A DNA stretch of 64,000 bases from Codonopsis lanceolata (GCA_013146195.2 CM028377.1:24746817-24810816), one strand, 5' to 3'; shown: positions 22,423-34,534, counted from the first letter of the stretch. Numbers and translations: made by a program. Notes: generated from the sequence alone by a model not told the origin.

Positions 22423-24186
22423 TGTTATATGTGAGTGCCCTGTTTTTCGACCTTATTCCCCCGCCGATGAGAGCGGGTGGTTTCAAAACCTTTAAGGCGC
22501 GTGAAATACGCCCGACCTCATTTGTGGACTCAAAATGTGATAAACAGAGTCGATATCTTTATTTTAAGGAAAAACAAAGAAAAACCAAATCCAACCAGAT
22601 TTGTAAAGGGTTCGGAGGATAAGTTACGATGTGGGAAGATGTTAGGCATCCAATTCGCCCTTTTGGTCTCAAAATAGTTTTTTTTGTGTGGCTAAAATAT
22701 TCTTTTTTAAATATTTAATTAACAGATAAAATAAAACATTTAAATATACATATATTTATATCTATATTATTACAAACTTGCAACAGTCTTTTTCCTGGAG
22801 TTACAAATACATTTATAAAATTTTGGTCATAATAATAACTATTTTTAGTGTTATTTTTCTATAGAAATTCGGGTAACGTAATTGCTTATTTTCTTTACAT
22901 CGAGCTAATCTAAATAGCACTTTTATATAAAAAAAACTTTTAAATAGCCTACCTCTTGAAGCGTAGGGGTTTTATCCCGTACCAAACTCCTTCTAGTAGA
23001 TTCTAGGGTACGCCTCGCTGCTCCTTCCGAGAGAGGAGTTTTTTCTTTGTTCTTTTTAGGGGATTCGGGCAGAGTAACTACTTCCAAAAGTTGCTTTCCG
23101 GCCTCGGGATCCGGGCGAAGCAACTGCTTGCTTTTTTGCTGTTGTTTGCTTGCTGACGGCTGAAATCGGGCAGAACAACTGTTTGTTTTTTGCTGATTTG
23201 GCGTCTGATTTCAGGTAGAGCAACTACTCTTTTTTGTGATTTTTGGATCGGTGGAATATGGTAGAATCCTAGAAGGGCAACTAAGTTTCACTTTGCCGAT
23301 GAGTTTTAGTGTTTGGGGGAGATTCGGCAGAGCTTCGGAGCTAAAGGAATAAATCTCTCGACGTTCTCTCGGGAAAGCGATCACTCACTGTACGTTGAAA
23401 AGGTGTGGATTCTGAGTGCCAGATGCCTTTATTTATAGGGGAAAATCCTAGCTTCCTTCGCTGTTAAGTTTCCATTCACTGAGCTTCATTGGTTTATACC
23501 GCGCGCTTGAGAGATTGCACCAAAGACAAAAGGCTACAGTGCAGGAGACACTATAGGGCGCCACCCATAATGGAAATGGGGGCAGCTCCCATTTTGGGTG
23601 TGGGCAGTGCCATGGGGGAGTGTGGGCGGCGCCAGCGTCCTTTTTTTCTTCTCTTTTTGGCACTTTGGCTCCTTGCAATTCATCTTACGCATCTGCTTTT
23701 TCTTTTTTGCATTTTCAACCTGTAACTTGACATTTGTTAGCTTTTAACAGTCTTGATATTTTATGTCATGTTACATACAGAGTGGGTACGAAATTGGAGT
23801 GTCTACAGAGCCCTCAACGATGGAGTTTACGGGTAAACTGAAACTTACCAAGTAAACGAACATCGTTGATAAGAAATAGACTCCCAAATTTCGTGGAAAT
23901 TATAATGGGGAGAGATGCAATATGCGGCAATGTATAGATGCGACAATTTAGGGTGCAGTTCAAATCTCACATACCCAAGACATATTTAGTCGGTTATAGT
24001 AGGTTATCGTAGTTTTTAAGCAGATATGCAATAAAATGCTCTGATGGTCGCACATACCGAAATAGGCTGCCAATGTATCCCTTTCAGAAATCAGACCAAA
24101 CGTAGTTCGGCCTCAAGCAAACAAACAACAACAGGCACTGGGTGGGATGGATGGTGTAAGTTTCGCCCAAAGATAGGCAAACCGGT
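22423..24186. repeat. Left arm of a large inverted duplication (LTR-element derived)
   Basis: Sequence from about 22500 to 23470 recurs in reverse orientation at about 26100-27000, for example GTGGGAAGATGTTAGGCATCC here and its reverse-complement counterpart near 26865-26885. No coding sequence is seen. The stretch GAAATTGGAGTGTCTACAG at 23791-23809 looks like a gypsy LTR end, so the arms are probably LTR or near-LTR pieces of one family; this last point is inference. Confidence 0.6.
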
Positions 24187-25209
24187 GGGACCTTTAAAAA
24201 GCGCGTTTTCCCGGCAAAGATAGGAACGATGCCACTTTTCAAAGCGCGTTTTCCCCAACATAGGGAAAGCGATGTCATTTTTCAAAATGCTCTTTCCCTA
24301 GCATAAGGAAAACGATGAAACCTTTTAAAACGCGCTTTCCCTAGCATAGGGAAAGCGATGCCACTTTTTAAAACACGCTTTCCCCAGCATAGGGAAAGCG
24401 ATGCAACTTTTTAAAACGCGCTTTTCCCAGCATAGGGAAAGCAATGGAACTTTTTAAAACGCGTTTTCCCCAGCATAGGGAAAGCGATGAAACTTTTTAA
24501 AATGTGTTTTCCCTAACATAGGGAAAGAGATGCAACTTTTTTTTTTTTTTAAAAAGGGGCTTTCCCCAGCCTAGGGAAAGCGATGCTACTTTTCAAAACG
24601 CGTTTTCCCCAACATAGGGAAAGCGATTGAGCTTTTTAAAATGCGTTTTCCCCAGCATAGGGAAAGCGATGAAACTTTTTAAAACGCGATTTTCCCAGCA
24701 TATGGAAAGTGATATAATTTTTTAAAACGTGCTTTCCCCAGCATAGGGAAAGCGATGCAGTTTTTTTTTTTTTTTTTAAACGGGCTTTCCCCGGCATAGG
24801 GAAAACGATACAATTTTATTTTAAAACGGGTTTTCCCCAGCATAGGGAAAGCGATGCAACTTTTTTTTTAAAACGGGCTTTCCCAGCATAGGGAAAGCGA
24901 TACAATTTTATTTTAAAATGAGCTTTCCCCAGCATAGGGAAAGCGATGCAGTTTTTTTTTTAAATGGGCTTTCCCCAACATAGGGAAAGCGATGAAACTT
25001 TTTAAAACGCATTTTCCCCCAGCATAGGGAAAGCAATGAAACTTTTTAAAACACGCCTCAAAGATAGGAAAGCGATGAACTTTTTAAAACGCGGCTTTCC
25101 CCAAAGATAGGAAAGCGATAGAACTTTTAAAAACATGCTTTCCCTAACATAGGGAAAGCGAAGCAACTTTTTTTTAAACGGGCTTTTCCCAGGATAGGGA
25201 AAGCGATGC
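24187..25209. repeat. Hairpin-forming minisatellite, about 43-bp unit, roughly 22-24 copies
   Basis: The unit contains CGCTTTCCCCAGCATAGGGAAAGCG, a 9-bp perfect inverted repeat around a short loop, followed by ATGcAACTTTTTAAAA. Copies vary in the T-tract length (up to about 18 T) and by point changes that often keep the stem. I counted about 22 GGGAAAGCG-type repeats by eye. Confidence 0.9.
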
Positions 25210-25993
25210 ATGGATGATAATAAGGTCAGTAATATATGGGGAAAGTTTCGAGATCAGATATAGTGGTGCGAAACAAAGTTGTCGACCACGTACTCCATCC
25301 ACTTTGCAATTTAGTTTGCATGCAAACTCTAATTTAGTACCGGTGACACATTGATTCTCTCTTAAGCAAAACTAATTTATCTTTTATAAACACATTGTAC
25401 TTCTACCGGTGAGTGAAATGGCCGAGGTTGTTTTTGTTGGGGTTTACTTGAAGCTTTGACCACAATCATAGGAGGTGTGACATATATAAGTTTGTTTAGT
25501 TTTTTTTGTATATGGTGGGGTTTTCTCAGTGAAGAAATTTAATGGAGGGCTTCCATTTCTTTCTTTTTTGATAATAAAACATCATGGTTTTAGCAAAGAA
25601 AGTAAGGAGGGGTTTCAAAAACCGGCCCATGGACAAGATAACACCTGCGGGTCAAGTAGCAAAACTGAGAGAACTTTAGAGAAACCGCACGCGCCAAAGC
25701 AAAACAAATAGTCTAACCTTATAGTAAGGTTTCCAACCTTGGTATTCTCGACGCACGTAGACAACTAGTCCGCATCAACAGGAAGGTAGGCAAAATGTAT
25801 CTCAAATAAAACCACCCAATTGCTAAATCATGAGGGACCTTATAGTAGTGTATCCGTTTCTACAACAAAGTTATCTGCGGATAACCTTGAATGATGATTC
25901 GGCATAATAAACTTTCTCGGTTGATATGTGTTTCCAAATGCCTCTTTCCAAAAATGACCAACAATTCATGACCTAGAGAATATGGAATAGGAG
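25210..25993. other. Non-coding stretch before assembly gap
   Basis: No supported coding region. Includes short T-rich tracts and ends at the N run. Confidence 0.4.
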
Positions 25994-26093
25994 NNNNNNN
26001 NNNNNNNNNNNNNNNNNNNNNNNNNNNNNNNNNNNNNNNNNNNNNNNNNNNNNNNNNNNNNNNNNNNNNNNNNNNNNNNNNNNNNNNNNNNNN
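25994..26093. other. Assembly gap (100 N)
   Basis: Exactly 100 N, the conventional size for a gap of unknown length. It lies inside the right arm of the inverted duplication. Confidence 0.99.
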
Positions 26094-27010
26094 GGCTGCA
26101 CTGAGGGCCGAGAAATTCTCACTCCTATTGTTCAGCGTTTATTTTATAGAGAGCGATCGTGAGATAGAGAAAAACCCCTCCTCCTATAAGCCTCGAAGCT
26201 CTGTCAAATCTCCTCCAAACTCAAAACCAACCGGTCAAAGTGAACCTTAGCCTTCTAGCTATGATTCCACCCTATTACCCCGGTCCAAAAATCCCAAAAG
26301 AGCAGTTGCTCTCGCTCGAATCGAGGCCAAATTATAAGTTAGGCCAGCTGCTCGATTTCGCCAAGAAGAAGCAAACAACAAAAAAACGTTAGCGCTGTTC
26401 CGCCTGATTTCCGCCAAGAAGAAGCAAACAACAAAGAAACGCAAGCGCTTGCTTCGCCTGCTTACTACTCTAAAGCAACTTTCAAAAACAGCTTATTCTC
26501 GCCTCAATCAACAAGAAAGAAAAGACTCCTCTCCTAAGGACAGAGCTTGAAACATTCTACGCCTTAAAGGTAAGCCTTTAAGAGTTTTTATATAAAAATG
26601 TTATTTTCATCCGGCCCAATGTAAAAAAATATAAGCAGTTGTGCTGCCCAGATTTCTATAGAAAATAGCATTAAAAAGAGCCATTATTATGACCAAATTT
26701 TTTTAAATGTATTTGTAATTACTGGAAGGAGGCAGCTGCAAGTCTGTAAATAATGTAGATACAGATATATATGCTTTTAATGATTTATTTCATTTGCTAG
26801 ATAAATATAATAAAAGCATATTTTAGCCAAAAACTATTTTTGAGACCGAAAGGGCGAGTTGGGTGCCTAACACCTTCCCACCTCGTAACTTAGCATCCGA
26901 ACCCCTTTTTACAAACTCTGGTTATTTTTTGTTTTTCTTTATTTCTTCTTAAAATAAAGATGACAACTATGTTATAACATTTTGGATCACAGTGAGGCCC
27001 GCAACATCCT
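26094..27010. repeat. Right arm of the inverted duplication
   Basis: Reverse-complement counterpart of about 22500-23470. The shared blocks are recognisable but diverged, so this is an old duplication or two family members inserted head to head rather than a recent palindrome. Confidence 0.6.
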
Positions 27011-27690
27011 TTTTTTGCACTTTTCTGTTTTCCCCTAAACAAGGGACGATGAGAATGAAAAGGGTGAGGCATTTCCTGTATCTTATTTTTCCCTAAAAAA
27101 GGGAGGATGAGATATGGGGAAGCTCAATGCACTCATAGCGATCCAAAATAAACATAAGGTCATGGTGAGGCTCGCAACTTCCTTTTTTTGCACTTTCTTG
27201 TTTTCCTCTAAACAAGGGACGATGAGAATGAAAAGGGTGATGCATTTTTTGTATCTTGTTTTCCCCTAAACAAGGGAGGGTGAGATACTGAGAAATCCAA
27301 TGCACTCATAATGACCTAGGGCAATTTTCAAAAGTCCACAGTGAGGCAGGGCGTGTTCCCACGCGCCTTCGCAACATCCTTTTTTTTACACTTTTCCGTT
27401 TTCCCCTAAACAAGGGAAGATGAGACTGAAAAGGGTGATGCGTTTTCTGTACCTTATTTTCCCCTAAAAAAGGGAGGGTGAGATACGGAAAAATCCAAAG
27501 CTCTCATAATGGACTAAAAGCTCACTCGGTGACCAAAGCGTATTCAATGCACTTTTTGACAACACTCTTTCTGCACTTTTAATTTCGTCTTCCCCTAAAC
27601 AAGGGAGGATGGAATGGAAAGCGTGATGTTCTTCCGCACGCCGCGTTCCCCTAAAAAAGGGCGCGCGGGGTCCGGGAGCGATCCGAGGCA
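27010..27690. repeat. Tandem-like repeats with paired TTTCCCCTAAA(C/A)AAGGGA motifs
   Basis: At about 27026, 27205, 27405 and 27590 the motif GTTTTCCCCTAAACAAGGGA recurs, each followed after about 60-70 bp by a related TTTTCCCCTAAAAAAGGGA. The repeat period is roughly 180-200 bp. Each motif can pair with itself (TCCC/GGGA). No coding potential is seen. Confidence 0.75.
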
Positions 27691-28328
27691 CCCACAACAA
27701 GTCACGGAGTTAAGAGAAAACAAAGCCCAGATATCCTAGAGTCGTTAATACACCAAGTATCCCAATTCGTTACGTGTACCGCAATCATCGACACATCAAC
27801 TCTAGTCCATTACGTGGATCACCAGCTCAATCACCCCATCCTTGTGGCGTGATCAAATGGTGTGTTTGATTTCTTAAGTTATGACCTAGTTTTGGTATTT
27901 TTGTTCTTTTTGTAATGTTTGAAAAATAATAGAAAGAAAAAAATAAATAGAAAATTGAGAACCAAAAAGAAAAAAAATCCAAAAACCCAAATTTTAAAAC
28001 CTCAAATAGCTTAAGTTTTGTTTTTAATGAAGGCTTTCACATAAAGCATCATTTAAAGATCACCCTCATGGAATTCCATAATCTTCCGAATATTGTAAAG
28101 GCCGAGGAACATACATGTCATCCACGACTGGGACATCCTCAAAGAGAATATCCGTAGTCGGTTAAGATGGTATCGACTCACCCCATCATGACCTCGGGTA
28201 GTCGAGCTACCTCGCCACCTTAAAAGAATCAGACCTATTTGGTATTGGTCAAATGTGGTTTCATCACATTGGCTCACGAAAGACGAAAGGTGACAAACTT
28301 AGTCAATAATGGTCACCACACCTACTTA
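27691..28328. other. Non-coding repeat-derived stretch
   Basis: No gene recognised. A short open frame on the minus strand (28277-28053) has no features of a real protein. Confidence 0.4.
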
Positions 28329-28740
28329 GGGCTCGTTTGTTGTGGCTGATGGCTTATGACTTATACCGATACTTAAGCCGGTAGTCGAATGACTTTAGCC
28401 GATTGCATTATAGATCGCTTTGTTACAAATTGTTGAAAAGTCGCCATGAGTCGTTATAATTATTTGTTAAAAAAAAAAGGTTGAAAATTAGTATTCATAT
28501 TTTTATGTATATTTCATAAAAGTATGAAATGAAGACAATCAAATATTTATTAATGAATAGTTGTCTTCTTGTTTAAAAAACCAAAAAAGCTTAAAATTTT
28601 GGTTGCTTTCTTTTCAATGCATAAAGGGTGTTGACTACTTATCGGGCTTTTGGCTTATAAGCCAAACAAACACTTTAAATATGACTTTTCAAAAGCCAAA
28701 AGCCAAAAGTCACTACAAATAAGCTGCAACAAACGAGCAC
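28329..28740. mobile_element. Tourist-like (PIF/Harbinger) MITE
   Basis: Termini GGGCTCGTTTGTTG and (reverse complement) GTGCTCGTTTGTTG are inverted repeats, and the element is flanked by TTA on both sides (28326-28328, 28741-28743), the PIF/Harbinger target duplication. Inside are AAGCCAAAAG-rich inverted stretches and no coding sequence. Confidence 0.78.
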
Positions 28741-28743
28741 TTA

Positions 28744-29597
28744 GTGATTGCTTAATCGTCTTGAAGCACAAGAAGTTGTCGGTCCACCTAGCAAACCAAT
28801 TATAGTCGTGCCTCCTGCTTTTGAGTTTTGAGCTATATATATACATGGATTAGCAAGTCTTTTGCTAGCCTTCTTGCTCTCAAGTCATTTTTCTTCTCTT
28901 GGTTGAGCCAAGTCACGAGCAATACCTCCTGGCTCTTGGCCCCTGGGTTAATCATTCTCTACATCTTCTTACAAGTGGCATTCTAGCTATTAAGATCACA
29001 TTTTGGCATGTACAAACCTTTTCATAACTCTCTAAGAAATAAGTGAGCTTTTGCTTTGACTTAGACAAGGATTCATGAAGACCTCACATAACCAAACCAA
29101 AAGGTAATTATTTTATTTTTAAGTCTATCTATCACATAAGCCATCAACATGCTTGAGTTTAGCTAAATTCGTGAGAGTAATGAGTTTAACTTGAGCATAG
29201 ATTCCTCAATAGTGATCAATACAAATCAAATTTGAATTCGGCTTAACATCTTCTGAACTTTTCATGAGTCGAGCTTGAAATGCCAAAACTAGATTCACTT
29301 GAAACTATTTGCAATCAGTTCAACAAACTAATAATGTTCGAATACTATTTCATTTTTAGTAATCCTATTATTGTATTAGGACTTGTACCTAGGGAAATAA
29401 TCGAGCCAAGATGACCATGCTTGAGCTCGAATTGTTTAAAAATTATTTGAGCTCAAGCAAAGTATCAATTGTGGTTTGTAGGCTTGACCATGCTAGAAAT
29501 TTGTTGGCTTTCAAGTTGCTTGCGAGCTTGTTTACAAGCTATGAATCATGAGCCAAGCCCGAGTCAAGTTTGAGCCCAATGACTAAATAGTACTATT
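28744..29597. other. Intergenic DNA, no gene seen
   Basis: AT-rich sequence with several stretches rich in GAGCTCGA/GAGCTTGA-like words, probably old transposon remains. No supported feature. Confidence 0.4.
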
Positions 29598-29826
29598 TCC
29601 CTTCCGTCCAAAGAGTTTACGTTCGAAAAGTCTAATAATTTATGGATATACAACTAGTATTAGAATTGGTGATAATTACAATAATGCTTAAGTATAACTA
29701 ATATGCTAATATCAAGTTTGAAGTGTAAAGTTGAAATATTATTGAAATTATAGATATAATTTTTAAAAATAGACTATTAAAATAAAATATTTTAAAATAG
29801 TATAGTCGACACTTTGTCCGGAAGGG
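29598..29826. mobile_element. Stowaway-like MITE
   Basis: The left end TCCCTTCCGTCCAAAG and the right end (reverse complement TCCCTTCCGGACAAAG) are inverted repeats of the Stowaway type. The TA target duplication is not clean. Confidence 0.5.
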
Positions 29827-29955
29827 AGGGTGGGGGAGTGCATATTAGAATCAAAAGTACACATTATAATTTATCCCATTGCTTTCCTTCTCAAAATTGA
29901 TGGATCCAGTAAATAAAGTTCCCCCACTTCCAACACCAACAAACCTGGTGACTTA

Positions 29956-30219
29956 GGGCTTGTTTGATTTAACTTATTGATATGTGCTGATGACTTATTA
30001 CTTATGACTGATAACTTATTACTTATGACTTATGACTGATGACTAATAACTGGTAATGTTTGATTTAGCTTTTTAAAAGTGCTGATTAGCTTTCATAAGT
30101 TAGTGTGTGTGTTTGATTAATAAGTTGAAATAATGCTGAAATCAAATATATAGACTAAAATAACATAATTACAAAATTTGATTTACATTATTATTGTTGT
30201 TATTATTATTATTATTAGA

Positions 30220-30290
<71 letters not shown>

Positions 30291-31128
30291 TATTATTATT
30301 ATTATTATTATTAATTCTAATAAGAATAATAATAATAGTAATAATAATAATATTATTATTTTAATCATATTATTATAATTATTATTTATTTTATTTTATT
30401 TTATTTATTATTATTATCACTTTTTTATTATTTTATTAATATTAATACAAATTTTATCACTATTATTATTATTATCATTATTATTGCCTTTATTATTATT
30501 ATTATTTTATTAACATTAATATTACTTTTATTATTATTATTACTTGTTAATTTTAGTATTTAATTTATTATATTAATAATAATATTAATGTTATTTATAT
30601 TATTATTTATATTATTATTATTGATTTTATTGTTATAATATTGATATTAATATTACTTTTATTATTATTATTATTACAATTATTTTTACTATATTATTAT
30701 TAATATTAATTTTTAGTAGTATTATTATTATTATTATTAGTATTAATAATAATAATAATTATTATTAATACTATATTAATTATTTTTATTATTATTATAA
30801 CAATTATCATTATTCATATTATTATTATTTTTTTATAATAATAATAATTATTATTATTACTTTTTGTTTTTATTATTATTATTAAGAAGAGTAATCTTGG
30901 AATATATAAAACTTCAATAAAGAAGAGTACTCACATATTTTTGAAAAAGTAGAATAAAACACTATGCTTAGTGCTTACAATTTATGGCCTTACATGTGCT
31001 TTAAGTGGGTTGTACATGGTTTATGATTTATCTTACCGTAAGTGAAATCAACCGCTTCAAAAACAACTTATGGTAAGTCATAAGTCATAAGCACTTCCAG
31101 TTCCAGATAAGTCAAATTAAACATGCCC
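29956..31128. mobile_element. Tourist-like element swollen by an internal ATT/AAT array
   Basis: Ends GGGCTTGTTTGATTTAACTTAT and (reverse complement) GGGCATGTTTAATTTGACTTAT are inverted repeats flanked by TTA (29953-29955 and 31129-31131). Both flanking arms also carry ACTTATGAC-type words. Without the microsatellite the element would be about 450 bp, a normal MITE size. Confidence 0.75.
30186..30890. repeat. ATT/AAT trinucleotide array, about 700 bp
   Basis: Blocks of (TAA)n and (TTA)n alternate, so the array is partly self-complementary, for example 30226-30260 against 30260-30315. Degenerate units dominate after about 30360. It lies wholly inside the Tourist-like element. Confidence 0.92.
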
Positions 31129-31225
31129 TTAAAACGATACCCCCTCAAAGACTTGAAATACAAAAATTGATTTGATTAATTAAACTCAATATATATGTTT
31201 TAGACTGATTATTAAAGACATAATA

Positions 31226-31729
31226 TGTCACAATCCGAGCCCGAAAGCCCACCTTACAATGTGTGCCCTCCTACTAACCCAACAAGCATCTGGATCAACT
31301 AGTCCTATCACAAGCCACCAAAGGTCCATAGCAAGGTTGATGTTAGTTAGTGGTTGGGTTCCCATTTATAAGCCAAATATCAAACCCATTTCTATCCGAT
31401 GTGGATTTTCGAGGTATTACAATTTCCCCCACTAAAATCCTGATGTCCTCGTCAAGATCGAATAGTACCCAGGAGATGTAGGACATAAGAGATGGCTTGT
31501 ACGGGGATCAAGCAGGGACTCTCACCTCCAGCGATGTAGCACTTTTGACCCGCACAACACTTTGCTCCCATATTTTTGTGATTATGACTTGCTATGACAC
31601 AATTTGTAATGACATGAGCCCGAAAGACCAGTCTGCCGCATGTAGCCCACAACCTGGTCCACTAAGCACTTAGCAAGTACCCCCGTCCGATATAGGACTA
31701 AATCCGATGTGGGGTTTCTGGGTATTACA
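31226..31729. mobile_element. TRIM-like short LTR element
   Basis: Starts TGTCACAATCCGAGCCCGAAAG and ends CCGATGTGGGGTTTCTGGGTATTACA. A related start (GACATGAGCCCGAAAG, about 31610) and a related end (CCGATGTGGATTTTCGAGGTATTACA, about 31421) lie inside, giving two direct LTR-like copies around a short non-coding middle. AATAT flanks both sides. No protein is encoded. Confidence 0.5.
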
Positions 31730-32254
31730 ATATATCTCATTTTAATTACATTTATTCTTCTTCCCGTTTATGAATTTGGAACTGTGGAAAAAGATGATCT
31801 ATGCATTTTAGAAACAATATTTCGATAATGGAATTTAGCGATTGATAAAAAGGAACGCTGGACTAGAGAGAAAAAATATTTGAGAATGTGTACCAGCCAA
31901 TAATTTCTCATTTTTTAAATATTTATAGTAGGCTCTTGCTCCAAGTTGCATCACATGCATCAATGATCTACATGTTCTCGGGGATCATGTTTGTGCTGCA
32001 CTTTTTTTAGCCCAACTACAAGCCTAGAGGCCTTGGCTCAGTTTTTCGTTTATCATTGGGTGATAATCGAACCGGTACCATACGGTGGAATTATAACCGT
32101 AAAAGTTCATCATTATTTTTTAAAACCGCTACAGTGCACTTTTTAGGGGAAAACGACGAAAATACCCTTACACTTAATGAAAGAAATACGGGCACACAAA
32201 GCCACTGTCTCAATTTATGCATCGGTAAATTTTTTGGGTGTCATTCATTTTTGT

Positions 32255-32490
32255 GGAAGAAACGACGCCTAATTAATAACACCGATGCATGATTGGAAGA
32301 AACGATGCCTAATTAATAACATTGAGGCATGATTGGGCGTCGTTCATTTTTGTGGGGCTCAAAATATTAGGCGTCGTTGCCTCTAATCATAGGCAACGAC
32401 ACCCAAATCATAGGCAACGACCCCCAAATCATAGGCAACGACTCCCACATCGTAGTCTTCGACACCTACATCATAGTCTTCGCCCATCTC
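32255..32490 (+). repeat. Two short tandem repeats: 40 bp x 2 and 21 bp x about 5
   Basis: GGAAGAAACGA(C/T)GCCTAATTAATAAC recurs at 32255 and 32295. From about 32386 a 21-bp unit (ATCATAGGCAACGACNCCCAA) repeats about five times, the last two diverged. The 21-bp period keeps frame with the open region that follows. Confidence 0.75.
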
Positions 32491-32509
32491 TTCCACTACC
32501 ATCAAGTAA

Positions 32510-32636
32510 GATTGTTCTCGTATTGCAGCAAGAAATGAAGCCAAAGATTGTTCTTATCATGCCCGGAAATGCCAATCCAACCTACCTTGCAAAGCCAGTT
32601 TCGAATTTCCAAACTTCAAATGTTGAACAAGTTTGA
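32510..32636 (+). pseudogene. GLUTAMINE DUMPER-like C-terminal fragment
   Basis: The frame ending at the TGA 32634-32636 contains KPKIVLIMPGNANPTYLAKPV, which fits the VIMAG-xxxx-PTxLA signature of plant GLUTAMINE DUMPER (GDU) proteins, small one-helix membrane proteins that raise amino-acid export. Only the cytosolic tail is present; the membrane helix is missing and the upstream part is replaced by the 21-bp repeats. This looks like a captured or decayed gene end. The assignment rests on one short motif. Confidence 0.5.
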
Positions 32637-33263
32637 GCTTGTTTCTGTTTTGAGGAGTAGTCTGTCCGTTGTGATCATGGGAGATTCGTGAAGTGTGTTG
32701 TAAAAAATCAATAAATGAACTCGTGATATAAAAAATAGTAGAGCCAGTAGTTCACAAAGCTCATTATCGAAGAAGATGATGATGGCGAGAGGTAGTGTGG
32801 GTATTTTAGGAAGAAAAAAAATAGAAAAATACTTTTGCGGATTAAAAAAATAGAGTTCTAGAGTGGTTACAATTTTATAAAAGTGTACCGACCCGTAATT
32901 ATTTAGGAAAATGGGTCAAGGAAAGATGATAAACATTTATTCTCTCCATCCCAAAAATAGTACATAGGTACTTAATACAATACCTATAAAATACTTAATA
33001 CAATACTTTCTAAAAAAATAGACCAAATTGCCCTTTACCCATTTTGAAATTAAATGAAAAGAAAAAAAATGTTGTTTTGGGACTGGGTAGACGGGTGGGC
33101 TGGGATTGTGGAGGGACTGGGCAAGGGGCAGACGGTGTGGGTTGTGCTGGGGGAGGGACTGAACAATGGGCAGTTTGGTGTGAGTTGGGTTAGGGGAGGG
33201 AGGGACTGGGCAAGGGACAGTTTGTGAAGGTTGGGCTGGGCAGAGGCTGGTGACCGGCGGCGG

Positions 33264-33804
33264 TAGGGGTGTAAGTGGTTCGGTTTGGTTTGGTTTATGC
33301 CAAAACCACAAACCGAACCGCCTCCTAGTGGTTCCAAAAATCTCAAACCGAACCGAACCACTCGATTTGGTTTGGTTCGGTTTTGTAGTTTATATAAATT
33401 ATTTTTAATGAAATTAACCAATATTAAAAATAATAATATAAATAAGATTTTAATTTGGAATTAACATCAAACAATGGAAGAAATAATAGTTCTCCAATAA
33501 TCAAGATTTTGTTTGGTTTAGTATCCGTCTATATATATATATATTATGAATAAATCAAAGGTTCAAAATAGTTAATAAATGTAATATAATATATATTATA
33601 TAATAAATAAATAAAAATATATAGGGTGGTTTGGTTCGGTTCGGTTTGGTTTGGTTCAATACCAAAAACTGTGAACCGAACAAAACCGCGTGATTTTCCA
33701 ATTCTTGAAACCGAAACCAAACCGTCTTCGATCAAAACCGAACCAAACCGACTGGTTTGGTTTGGTTCGATTCCGTGGTTCGGTGATTCCGATTTACACC
33801 CCTA
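33264..33804. mobile_element. Non-autonomous hAT element, copy 2
   Basis: Same family as 8000-8648: TAGGGGTGTAA start and matching inverted end, GGTTTGGTTCGG-type subterminal repeats, and a perfect 8-bp target duplication GGCGGCGG (33256-33263 and 33805-33812). The two copies share long blocks including TAGTATCCGTCTATATATATA and the AT-rich centre, with about 100 bp less in this copy. Confidence 0.9.
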
Positions 33805-34534
33805 GGCGGCGGCAACGGTGTTCAAACAATTTTTTTTTTTTTTTTTATGTGTGTGAGTGATATAGTATTTTCACAATCAAAAGTGTTGTATTAAATATTT
33901 TATAAGTGCTATATTAAATATGCCCCAAAGATTATATACTCTTAAAAATTTTGTGTTACATAATGATAATTTTTGTATAAATCTATTAAAATCATTTTAA
34001 ATAATTGTCGTGTTTTATCATTCTAGTATTCATTTACCATGCTAGAGTAAGAATACTAAAGACATTAATGTATGTATGATACTAAAATAACCTAACAGTC
34101 AAATTCCCTAATTTTATGGAAAAACAAAAAAATGAACCATTTATTTTGATACGAAAAGAGTACAACATTCATAGACCGATTCTAACTTCATTCTGAGGCA
34201 CTTTATGTTGATTAAGTTGGAAATATAAACACTAAGCTAGCAATCTTTCTTAGTTTTTCGCAAAATTATCATCTACTAGCAAGTGTAAATTTTTTATATA
34301 ATTTTTTTTTTATAAAATTTTAATTGACCACATACCATGATCATCAGATAATTTTTTTTTTACCTCGTCCAAAAGTTTAATTCCTTTCAAATTCCCATTC
34401 CCAAACACGTATGACAGCATCGACAGGGACAATCTAATTTTATTTCAAATAATTTTCCCGCGCAAAACAAAACAACCACGCAACAAAACCGCGCCCTTTT
34501 CCAAACTTTCCGAAACACAAACATCAACGCTACC

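Noticed and set aside
24084..24285. Minus-strand frames over the minisatellite edge
   Set aside because: Repeat-derived and in several alternative frames at once.
24187..25209. CRISPR-like array
   Set aside because: Units are adjacent and lack unique spacers, and the context is a plant genome.
28053..28277. Minus-strand open frame as a small gene
   Set aside because: Composition and lack of any motif suggest non-coding repeat DNA.
30178..30378. Open frames coding for poly-Asn or poly-Ile/Leu
   Set aside because: Simple translation of the ATT/AAT microsatellite.
32937..33421. Two overlapping proline-rich minus-strand frames
   Set aside because: They run across the hAT element and low-complexity GGG(A/C) sequence and have no family features.
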